A DNA stretch of 64,000 bases from Sthenelais limicola (Eukaryota; Annelida; Polychaeta; Phyllodocida; Sigalionidae), in assembly GCA_942159475.1 (NCBI GenBank), contig OW804096.1, forward strand, positions 87,771,784-87,835,783, in the 5' to 3' direction. The position numbers were made by a program, and so were the translations under genes. This document shows positions 10,076 through 18,211 of this stretch, in pieces. Under the pieces are notes generated by a model, which saw nothing but the letters and a program-made list of their open reading frames with translations, was not told the DNA's origin and made no database searches. Each line of letters begins with the position of its first letter. Within the stretch, counting starts at the first letter, position 1.

Positions 10076-10495
10076 CCCATTCAGGACAGCGCCGCCAACG
10101 TTGCATTATGCTTAACGACCAAGCGTGGGAAAAGAAGATTCAATTAATGACGTCCTGAGTGAAATGTACACGTCCCGTCATGACGACGCTTCACCGCGTC
10201 CACTGCCCTCTGGATGACGCACATTCTAATAACGTCATCTGAATTAAGGACGGCCAATAACGTCACCACCATTGAATAACGTTGTTATTATGATGCTTTT
10301 TGGCAATACGCGTCCTTTCCCACGGAGTGCTTTATCGCATTACGCGTCCTGTGCGTGGGAGTGCTTTTACGCACTACTCATCCTACGCATGGGAGTGCTT
10401 TAAGGCAATACGCAGCCAAACGTGTGGGAGTGCGTTAAGGCAATACGCGGCCACACGTGTGGGAATGCTTTAAAGCAATACGTGGCCTGAATGGG
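10076..10495. mobile_element. 420-bp piggyBac-like MITE with TTAA target duplication
   Basis: Ends are CCCATTCAGG and CCTGAATGGG, a perfect 10-bp inverted repeat. Each is flanked by TTAA (10,072-10,075 and 10,496-10,499), the signature of piggyBac-type insertion. It sits inside the coding part of the minus-strand LINE. Removing the element and one TTAA leaves one continuous LINE frame, which confirms both borders. It encodes no transposase. GACGTC/AACGTCA-type words are scattered in the left half and a tandem array fills the right half. Confidence 0.92.
10303..10485. repeat. 34-35 bp tandem array inside the piggyBac-like MITE
   Basis: Units begin GCAATACG (or GCATTACG, GCACTACT) at 10,303, 10,337, 10,371, 10,405, 10,440 and 10,475 and contain CGTGGGAGTGCTTTA. 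The last unit runs straight into the right inverted end, so the terminal repeat and the array share sequence. Confidence 0.9.
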
Positions 10496-10499
10496 TTAA

Positions 10500-10762
10500 A
10501 TGACGCTCTGGAGTATCTTATCCTAGCCTTCTTTAGTATTGTGAAAACTGGCATATGGTCACTAATGTTTACATCAAGAACACCTGATTTTTCTATTTTG
10601 TTGAATTGCTAAAAAGTAGGTCAATTAGGGTAGAAGATTTACTAGTAATTCTAGTTCTATTATGTGTAACAAGCTGAGTAAGGTTAGTTTGAGAGATTAG
10701 GCCATACAACGCACCAAGTTTAGACGCCCTGCTGGCCTTTATCATCTCGTTATAATCACAGT
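10500..10762 (-). pseudogene. LINE ORF2, C-terminal part of the endonuclease
   Basis: Minus-strand reading shows NEMIKASRASKLG, THNRTRITSKSSTLIDLLF and then VNISDHMPVF, the SDH block that ends APE-type endonucleases. One stop lies near 10,600. The frame is cut on one side by the MITE and on the other by the GATAA-tailed insertion. Confidence 0.8.
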
Positions 10763-11150
10763 TAAGATAAGATAAGATAAGAAACTACTTTATTCCAACT
10801 CTGCGTACATAGGGGTACATATAAATAATGATAAAATAAATGTGCATGAGATATAGATAGAATAGGTAAACAGACCTCTAGATAATATCCAGATCTCCCG
10901 GCCGTTACCTTGGCCAAAATATATGAGATAGAGATTAAATATTAATATATATACCCATATATATGTGTGTATATATATATACAAACGTGACCCCAGTACC
11001 TTAGCAAAGTGGACAATTAAATCAAACAAAGTGATAGGTATCATATGTATATGATTTCATTACACTATTACATATGTTGACAGTAATAATTTTAATTTTT
11101 GAAATTTTAATTTTAATTTTTGAAATTTTAATTTTAATTTTTGAAATTTT
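10763..11150 (-). mobile_element. 0.39-kb insertion with a GATAA (TTATC) tail, probably a retrotransposon 3' fragment
   Basis: It splits the endonuclease right after the GDF motif. On the minus strand it ends ...GGAATAAAGTAGTTTC followed by TTATC repeats (plus strand GATAA x4 at 10,765-10,782), the usual look of a non-LTR 3' tail. Its other end is an A/T tandem repeat (TTTTTGAAATTTTAATTTTAA, about 22-24 bp unit, three copies, 11,090-11,150). No coding sequence is seen. I could not find a clear target duplication, so the borders are good to a few bases only. Confidence 0.6.
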
Positions 11151-11760
11151 GAAATCCCCCATGATAACCGTTTCACTGTTCACGTTTACATTTTCTAAAA
11201 CTGTTTTTAGATGTTCAGTACAGTTTTCTAGATGGCCGTTAGGAGGCCTATAGAGATTTATAATATTAATCTTTTTTGCCATCCCCTTAGCAATAGAAAT
11301 AATCTGTATCTCAGCGTCTTTATTGAAATCTCGGTATATATTCTCATCTACTTTAATTTCATTCTTTTTTTTTTGTCCAACACCGGATCTTTATTTAACA
11401 AAACACATGTGGATAACAGGTAAAATTAGTGATACATCGAGCAAATCATTGGAATGGTGTATAAACTTTGACTTACGATTCACATTTTTCTTTTTTCTAA
11501 GTAGGGTTACATAAATTTAACATCATTTATTAAGTACATATCGTTAATATAGTCTGGACCTTTGTCTTTTCTTTGATTTCATTCTTAACATATATTGCTA
11601 AACCACCCCTTTTCTCTTTAACTTTAATTAACTGATATCCCTGAATGTTGATTTGAGAATCAGTTACGTTATTATTTAGCCAGGTTTCTTTTACTGCAAG
11701 TACGGATGGTTTCACATTGAAAACTAGGGAAGATACTCCCAAGATCTTGGGCCTTAAACA
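11151..11760 (-). pseudogene. LINE ORF2, N-terminal part of the AP endonuclease
   Basis: The frame 11,742-11,530 has SVLAVKETWLNNN (the catalytic ET of the family) and RGGLAIYVKNEI. After a disrupted stretch (about 11,290-11,520), the frame 11,282-11,151 has INLYRPPNGH and VIMGDF. This is the canonical order of an APE-type endonuclease, broken by stops and a frameshift. Confidence 0.85.
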
Positions 11761-11769
11761 TTGTACGTT

Positions 11770-11868
11770 AAATCAGTTGGGCTTGCGCCAGCATGCAGGT
11801 AACATGGAAATGAAATTCAAATTTTAGATATGACCTCTTATGTAACCATAAGGTATAACATAGGGAAG
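11770..11868. repeat. Diverged second copy of the 540-630 repeat between the two LINEs
   Basis: CAGTTGGGCTTG, CAGGTAACATG, AAATTTTAG, ATGTAACCATAAGGTATAACATA occur in the same order as at 540-630. It fills the short gap between the 5' ends of the two oppositely oriented LINE copies. Confidence 0.6.
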
Positions 11869-11899
11869 AACAATGATGGTAGCGATTCTGAACCGTTTA

Positions 11900-12361
11900 A
11901 GACACTCAAAGGACTAAATAGGTTAAATTTGGGGTTAAATAGGAGAACAGCAGACAGTAATTTGGCTTGCAGTGGATATAACATTTGTAGACATGACAGA
12001 AAACTTAAAAGAAGAGGGGGTGGGCTACTATGTACATTCTTCCCTGGAAATAAATACGACAGGGTATGAAGACTTATGGGAATCCAGCAAAGATATTAAA
12101 ATTCAAGTATTTGAAGTAAATAAGAAATTTATGAAACGTAAGGTTCTTCTAAAAGTGTACAGACTCCCACAAGGGAGTCTACCAAAAGCACTGGAGACTT
12201 TGGAAAATATATTGGGGAAAATAGATACCTCTAATGAAGTAATGATCATGGGGGATTTCAATTACGATGCTAAGAATCTGCATGAAGGGAAATCTTTGGG
12301 ATCAGATCTATTTAGAAACTTACTCAGCAAATTTAACCTTCAGCAAATATTTAAAGATTAA
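11900..12361 (+). pseudogene. LINE ORF2 endonuclease (plus-strand copy)
   Basis: GYNICRHDRKLKRRGGGLL (about 11,975-12,030) is the diagnostic mid-endonuclease block. A frameshift follows, then RKVLLKVYRLPQGSL and VMIMGDFNYDAKN. A TAA at 12,359-12,361 closes the frame. Confidence 0.85.
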
Positions 12362-12968
12362 ACTAGGATCAGTAAAAAATCTGCATCAACTATTGATCAT
12401 ATTATATACTAATGTTAACAATATTCGACAAACAGGAACACTGAATATTAATATCAGTGATCACCTCCCGGTATACCTTCAAATAAAGAAAGAAAAGACA
12501 AAATATAAAATTGATACGTTTTCGGCAAGAAGCACTAAATATTTGGATATTAAGATATTATGTGAAACACTAGCCGATATGGACTGGACCGAATTATACC
12601 AGACTAGGGACGTCAACATTGGTTGGGAAGTAATATATAAAAAAAATTGTACAATATTGGACAGAATGTGCCCAATTAAAAAGTTTAGGAATATTAGAAC
12701 TACCCCAGTATGGCATGATAAATCCATCATTCAATGTGGGAAAGAAAGGGACAAAGCTTTTAGAATAGCCATAAAACAGGGAAAGAGTTAGATTGGCAGA
12801 AAGCCAGGAGCCTCAGAACAAATGTTAATACGAAAGTTAAGATGGCAAAAGAAAAGTATCTGACGGGACAAATTATAAACAAGAATAGAAATAACTCTCA
12901 TAAATTCTGGGACATTTTAAAACCACTAGTATCAGAAGGGAAAGGGAAAAGTAGAAATGAAATATTGA
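12362..12968 (+). pseudogene. LINE ORF2 end of endonuclease and linker (plus-strand copy)
   Basis: Frame 12,267-12,791 carries NINISDHLPVYL (the SDH block), then DRMCPIKKF and GKERDKAFRIA. After a stop, 12,842-12,960 carries INKNRNNSHKFWDIL, a usual pre-reverse-transcriptase word. Confidence 0.85.
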
Positions 12969-13369
12969 TTGAGCATAATGGCACAAAAAGGAAAGGACAT
13001 GAAGCGAGTGAATTGTTTACGTTTTTTTGTCAATATAGGACCTGAACTCGGAAATAAGATTGTAAAGGACGGTGATACAAATGAGCCTATGATACCAAAT
13101 TTTATACAGCCAGGAAAACCTTTCAGCTTTACAAAAATAAATAAAACTAATGTTGAATTAGTCTTAACCAAAGTGGGAAACTATAAAGTGTCAGGAATTG
13201 ACTTCCTACTGACCAAAATTCTGAAACCGTGTATGAAAGCATTGAGCACACAATTTGCATATCTCTTTAACTTAAGCCTAGAAAATGAAGAAGTACCAAA
13301 AGAGTTTAAAAAAAGCCAAAGTCACACCGTTATCTAAGGAAGGAAATAAGTGTGATCCTAGTAATTACT
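12969..13369 (+). pseudogene. LINE ORF2 start of reverse transcriptase (plus-strand copy)
   Basis: NYKVSGIDFLLTKILKP, FAYLFNLSLE and VPKEFKK mark the first reverse transcriptase block. Another frameshift lies near 13,310, in the A-run at 13,307-13,313. The expected SNYRP block begins (around 13,355) and is then interrupted by unrelated sequence. Confidence 0.85.
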
Positions 13370-13724
13370 CCACGTTGGTGTATGTACCACATGATATTTG
13401 TATGGGCGGGAATAGTGTGGTAATCTATCGCGAAATTCACTTGTGAAGGATGGGGGTAGTAACAAGGGCTGCCATTGGTTGATACAGTAACCTGATCATA
13501 TTGTTGTCATCGACCAATCAGATCACAGCTTTCTCATGGGTTTTGGGCGGCTGGTCCAAACATAAGTCAAGTCAAGATCTATGGCTGTATTTATTTTTGT
13601 AAGTAAAATGCCTTTGTTATTCTTTAATATACTTGAACATAGCAACGTGGGAGTAAATATAGTACCTAAATTCAAATGTGGTACTCGGGTACTTTTGCAC
13701 TGGCCAAGATATTGAAGAGCTGTG
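13370..13724. other. About 355-bp unclassified sequence interrupting the plus-strand LINE
   Basis: LINE homology stops after the SNY block near 13,370 and resumes at about 13,725. The sequence between has a pair of CCAAT-type words in inverted arrangement (CATTGGTTGA at 13,472 and CGACCAATCA at 13,510). It has no obvious terminal inverted repeats, poly-A or coding frame. It may be an insertion of an unknown short element or a replacement of the original DNA. Confidence 0.45.
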
Positions 13725-13925
13725 TTCAGACTCAATTGGCACACTTTGTTTTTATCAAATAACCTCTTATCTGAAAACCAGTTTGGATTTAGGAAAGAAA
13801 AGTCCATTGTGGAAACGCACGATAAGTTGTTAGAGAAGATATACTATAACCTTAAAAATAAAAAGACCACTGATTTAATATTTCTCGACTTTAAAAAAGC
13901 CTGCGACATGGTTAATCCACGGTAC
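13725..13925 (+). pseudogene. LINE ORF2, central reverse transcriptase fragment (plus-strand copy)
   Basis: LLSENQFGFRKEKS and LIFLDFKKACDMV correspond to the QYGFRKG and DLKKAFD blocks of the minus-strand copy. The first catalytic aspartate block (FLDF) is kept. The copy ends abruptly at about 13,925. Confidence 0.85.
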
Positions 13926-14080
13926 GAATAAAATCGACATTAGATCAGCAAGTGCCAAGATTATATATAATGCCCTTGTTGCGGTTAGGAAGCCCATGAT
14001 CGCAAAGTCGAATGGTTGGAGAAGAATTATGGATATGGAAGAAGAAAGATTTAAAAATTTGAAATGGAATTTTTTTTAAA
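13926..14080 (+). pseudogene. Short coding-like fragment, probably from another mobile element
   Basis: A 50-codon frame (NKIDIRSASAKIIYNALV..., then PMIAKSNGWRRIMDMEEE) ends at TAA about 14,078. It is directly joined to the broken LINE and looks like the C-terminus of a retroelement or transposase protein, but I cannot name the family. Confidence 0.3.
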
Positions 14081-14189
14081 AAAAAAGGGAATTTATGTGA
14101 ATTAATGAAGAAAAACATAGAACATACTGGTTGAACTGTTCAACCATAATGGCTCATTATAATATCATTAAGCTTCGTGTGTGTGTGGG

Positions 14190-14330
14190 CAGGTTTGGGG
14201 GGGGGGGGGTAGGCCTAATCATGGCGATTAAAATTTATAAGGAAGAGGGGGGGGGGCGGTAAAGTAATAGAGAGGGAGTAAGAGAGAAGCGAAAGAGAGA
14301 GGAGCGAGTGAGAGAAGGATGCAGAATTGT
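14190..14330. repeat. G-rich and GA-rich low-complexity tract
   Basis: Runs of ten or more G near 14,200 and 14,250, preceded by GT repeats and followed by GAGAGA-type purine sequence. It has G-quadruplex-forming potential and is also a place where assembly errors are likely. Confidence 0.85.
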
Positions 14331-14339
14331 ATTAAATAC

Positions 14340-17335
14340 CTGAACATGTCTACTTGACTGTCCTAAAATCTTATTCCCTGAAATGATTCTGAAATAATGT
14401 CTGAAATAATGTCCGACTACTTATGCTCGTTACTCAAAAACTTTTGATTTATTTATTTATTAATGGGATTCATCCTAGCTTTTTCCAAAATGGAAATAAA
14501 GCCTTAAATCCTCCCTTAAAGTGGCTCGATCAGAATAAATCTTGACTTTTATCAAAGAGCAAGAGGTGGAAATGAGCACTTCTCATGAAACGGCGACAAG
14601 GGCCCTATTTACATTTGGAAACAAAATATCAAAGTCTAAGTCTAAGTCTTGTTTCGAAATAAAATCTGTTTAAAAAAAATATATATATCGCTATTAATAG
14701 ATAGAATAGTTGTAAAAGCATACAATTTTAGGAAAGTCAGATAGAGATGTCGGGATACTTAATGTTTTTTTGAAATTTTGTAAAAATCTCAAATAGTCGC
14801 CGAGGTATATATCCATAGATATTTACTGCATTTAGGTACAATAATATTATTTCGCTGAATTATTACAGCTTATCAAGTATAAATTCCAATAGTGTACTAG
14901 CAACAAATACGAAAATCAGTAGAAATAATATTCGTATAATCTTTAAATGAGGGGGGGGGATGTTCTTAGGAATACAGACATACTATTTGTAGGTGTATAC
15001 GATCAGAATTGGCAAAGATATGGCATAAACAAAAAACGTGAAAATCATCAAAATTGCAATTAAATATCTGAACCTATTATTGCGCATCCCATTAATATCA
15101 GCAGGTAAAAAATTAAACATAATGTTTTAACCAATTAGACCCATTCATATTGGACGGGAGTACTTTGAATCTGATATTACTTAATGGAATGAACGAGAAC
15201 AAAAGAGGTGCAGGGCAAAACCTAGAATACTCCACTCACTCCATATCATTTAGGCCTAGCACTTTCTGCGCTGGAACGACCTTCGCCATAATATCCCCAC
15301 GTCTCTATAATATTTCATTGGCATATATAGACAGAATGGGTAGTATCGAGCTGTAGATGGCATAACAGACTATGACCCATTAATTTGTGTATGGAAGCAT
15401 CTGATGTCTGTGTCCTCTTACGATGACATTTGCACTCTAGCTGGGGACAATAATGACGGCTTAGTCCCCGGCGGCCATCCGCTATGTCACACGTACCACG
15501 AGGCGCCGTCTGTTGGAACGCCGACTGACTAAGTATTGATTTATTGGCTTTCTCATTGTGCACGCTTGGTTGGTGAGATCGGAGTGTCATCAGCACCCTG
15601 CACCTTCGTCCTCAGAGACTTATTTCACTAATACTCCAGCCTTTCCTTTTTATCTGAAGAGTCTAATTCTACTATTGACAATTCCATTTGCAGGGGATAT
15701 TTAGCTCACGCTAGAATTAGTCACTCAGACTAACATCGAAGTAAAGAAAGGCTAAAACCAGAAAGTTCATCCTGGTCCAGACGCTGTCAATTTAACGCCG
15801 TGGCTTTGGTGCAATGCGACAAAGTTCCAATTTCCCCTTTTTTTGCAATTTGCATCAAGCAAAATCAAGGTTTGGGGAAGTATTGCTATGTTAGCAATCG
15901 TTTATTCCGAACGCATTTTGTTGACAGTATAGCTGAGGGCTCCTGGTGGGTCCTGTGTCCATTTGTCGCACTAAGGATGAGCATTTGTCCCTTGTCCCCA
16001 GAATCCCATGTCGATTGTCGCTCTAAGAAAGGGTCTATGGCGTTTGTTGATCATAAGAAATGGCTATGTCAGTTTGCCGATTTTAGCCATCAGGAGCCCT
16101 ATGCTACTTCTTTCTTTCTAGACAATAAAAAACAACACACAACCATCAGTTATGCGAATTTTGCATGATTATTTATCCGAAGGCGCAGTAATGAACCCAA
16201 TAATAATGTGATTACAAGATCAGGACAATTATGATGAATTCGAAAAAATCATCAAGAGAATTTGTGCGACGGAGACCCAAGTATATAAATTCCATTCTCG
16301 CTATAGGAACCTGTGAAGCGACTTCATATATTTTTTTTTAATCGGCGAGACACTGGGCAAATTTGATTAGAACAATAAACACACATTTCAAAAAGAATAT
16401 GGCACTATGAGCGATAGGTCTCTAGGGGAAGTGTACTTTTTCCTCCCTAAAACGCGCGTCAAGGGAGCGAAATTATCGGTGCGTTTGAAGCAATGTGGTC
16501 TGGTGACACACAGCTCGATGGCAAGGCTGATTTCCCGTCCTCTGAGATCAAATATCTGCACTAGGGCCGCGCCGCCCGCTTTGATGACTTGATGTGGACC
16601 ACGTGCCCCAGGTTTATATCATCATTATCACAATCTTGGAGTTGTTTCTCTAACGGCGGGAAGTAATTGAAAACATTGACCATAGCAAATATATTATATC
16701 CATATTTGATTGGCAAATATAGACAAGCCTGGCCTCTTGGGTGGTTACCCTTTATACTATACTTACTGGGTGACGGATTGTCATTTGAGGCATTTACTTC
16801 AAAGCGTATCAATAATTTTGCTCAGTTATTTAATATTTTAAGCCTGCTCTCAACACTAGTTTCTTTTTAATCTTGAGTTCTTCGATTGAATCAAAGCGCT
16901 CCCATGCCATTAGTTACCAATCGATGATTAGACCTTAATTGTTATCGCGAGTGTAGGCAAATAAGGGTTCTATTACCCGAGAAGAAATACCTAATCTGCA
17001 TCATCTTTCGATCTCCACCGAGCATTATTTAATAGGAGAGGGGAAACTCTTTATTTCTGGAGACTAGACTGAGGAGCTGAGGCAAGCCATATGAGCCTGG
17101 CAGCCACCCCACCCAATCTACTGTCATGCTTCAATAAACATTAACTCGGGACACTCCATTTTCCGCCTGCGCGCCAACTGATCAATTATTTAGTTTAATT
17201 AGGTTATCCTTGCTTTTTAATTATTGTTAGCGCCGATACATTATTCAAGGCGTATTGGATTGGAGTCTCCCACTGGGTACTGTACTTTTCAAGGAGACCG
17301 GCAGCATTTCTGAGGTTTGTAGGTCCCCTGGTAAC
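14340..17335. other. No gene seen
   Basis: I find no exon, RNA gene or transposon end I can support. Small items: AAGTCT repeated three times at 14,633-14,651, several ATTTATTTATTT words at about 14,447, and an 8-G run near 14,950. The 122-codon plus-strand frame at 15,800-16,168 has no recognised motif and is judged a chance ORF. Confidence 0.5.
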
Positions 17336-17349
17336 ATTGCCATGACAAC
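17336..17349 (+). promoter_or_regulatory. RFX X-box (full consensus match)
   Basis: ATTGCCATGACAAC fits RYYVYYATRRNRAC at every position. It is about 0.77 kb upstream of the candidate basonuclin start codon. Confidence 0.55.
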
Positions 17350-17699
17350 GAAGAGGAGGAGTCAAGTATAGAAAGGGAACTGGTGGAAAGAGCGACTCAT
17401 CTGGGATACCAGTAACAATAACGAGTGATACAAATATAAAGTGAGAGAGATGGTCAGCTCTATATAGGTAAATAGAGGGAACACACGTGTCACCATCGGT
17501 GTCATTGAATTGGGGGTGAATTGCGTGTGACGAAGGACTGTTGTACACAAAAGTTTTGCAACTGTCCAACAGCTGCTGTCCTGTATGTGTGTATACATGT
17601 GCGAGTGGTGGTGGTGGTGTGTGTGGTGATGAGTGAGTGAGTGGAGTCATTCTCAGCTCAAATCCCGAGTTGTTCTGGTCGTCCCTGTGATATAGCAAG

Positions 17700-18114
17700 G
17701 CAACTGGCCAATGCTTTTAATTTGGTGCGGGAGACAGGCTGGGTGGAATAGGTACCACTACTACCACCACATCACATCATCCAGCATAGGCACACACAAC
17801 AGTTGGAGTAGTAAATGCGCTGCCACATCACATTGGTCTGCTTCTTCCTCACCCGACGACCACCGCCACGCACCCGCCAGTTCCTGGCATCACCCTCGTC
17901 CCGTGCTAAAAATAGACCTTCCAGGAATTGGACATCTGAGGGGGTAGCCATAGGCAGCGGTAGTGTCACAGAGCGGCAGGGCGGCGGCTGCGGCACTTTT
18001 CTCTCTTCTCTTATAGTGGCGAGAGTAAGGGGCTCGGCCGGAGCGCATAGGACATGGTGACGGGGGCTCCGCAATATACACGACACATCCACCACTTTTC
18101 TCCGCATTGTCACC
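17700..18114 (+). promoter_or_regulatory. Probable 5' region / leader of the basonuclin gene
   Basis: GC-richer than its surroundings (about 17,820-18,070) and directly upstream of the candidate first coding exon. No TATA box in a sensible place and no defined transcription start. An in-frame TGA at 18,058-18,060 shows that translation in this frame could not begin further upstream. The assignment depends on the exon below. Confidence 0.35.
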
Positions 18115-18171
18115 ATGACAGCCACCACCAGTGACTTACCCACCTACGGAGGTATCTCAGCAGTACAAGAG
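18115..18171 (+). CDS. Candidate first coding exon of basonuclin
   Basis: An ATG in a strong context (TGTCACCATGA) opens a 19-codon frame (MTATTSDLP...ISAVQE). It reaches a good splice donor, GAG|GTAAGC, leaving phase 0. The next recognised exon at 53,345 begins in phase 0 (GCC ATC CGG) on the same strand, so joining them is frame-compatible. In vertebrate BNC2 a short poorly conserved N-terminus also precedes the AIRC segment. The exon itself has no conserved residues, so the evidence is context only: start, donor, phase and location in a GC-richer patch. An alternative first exon is 20,825-20,878 (see rejected list), and there may be several promoters. Confidence 0.4.
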
Positions 18172-18197
18172 GTAAGCTTTAAATTCACTTTTCCATT

Positions 18198-18211
18198 GTC
18201 ACCATGGCAAC
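18198..18211 (+). promoter_or_regulatory. RFX X-box (full match) 26 bp inside the candidate first intron
   Basis: GTCACCATGGCAAC, nearly palindromic. The preceding CATTGTCACCATG is identical to the 13 bases around the candidate start codon (18,105-18,117), so the start codon itself lies in an imperfect X-box. This copy also forms an excellent translation start (ACCATGG) opening a 20-codon frame. Confidence 0.55.

Larger units (their letters stand above)
7930..11760 (-). mobile_element. Degraded non-LTR retrotransposon (APE-type, Jockey/CR1-like), with two nested insertions
   Basis: Read on the minus strand, the parts are in order. An AP-endonuclease N-terminus lies at about 11,750-11,530 and its middle part at 11,282-11,151 (INLYRPPNGH, VIMGDF). 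An insertion follows (11,150-10,763), then the end of the endonuclease with the SDH motif (10,762-10,500) and another insertion (10,499-10,072). After these come the linker (to about 9,795), the reverse transcriptase (9,682-8,504) and the C-terminal region ending in a WNSL-type motif near 8,010-8,035. Gag-like ORF1 is not seen, so the copy is 5'-truncated or ORF1 is beyond recognition. Several frameshifts and stops make it inactive. It is arranged head to head with the related plus-strand copy starting near 11,880. Confidence 0.9.
11880..13925 (+). mobile_element. Second degraded non-LTR retrotransposon, same family, plus strand
   Basis: Parts in order: endonuclease (about 11,900-12,361), linker (about 12,480-12,960) and start of the reverse transcriptase (about 13,080-13,330). 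A roughly 355-bp interruption follows, then reverse transcriptase blocks again (13,725-13,925). It is cut off inside the reverse transcriptase, before the FADD block. Shared words with the minus-strand copy (TKILKP, YLFNLSL, MGDF, CPIK) show the same family, clearly diverged. Numerous stops and frameshifts; inactive. Confidence 0.88.

Noticed and set aside
15800..16168. 122-codon plus-strand frame
   Set aside because: No recognised motif and no promoter or splice context.
17204..17698. 164-codon minus-strand frame
   Set aside because: Rich in His/Pro/Ser from simple CACACC-type sequence, with no domain and no splice logic. It overlaps an X-box and is probably chance.
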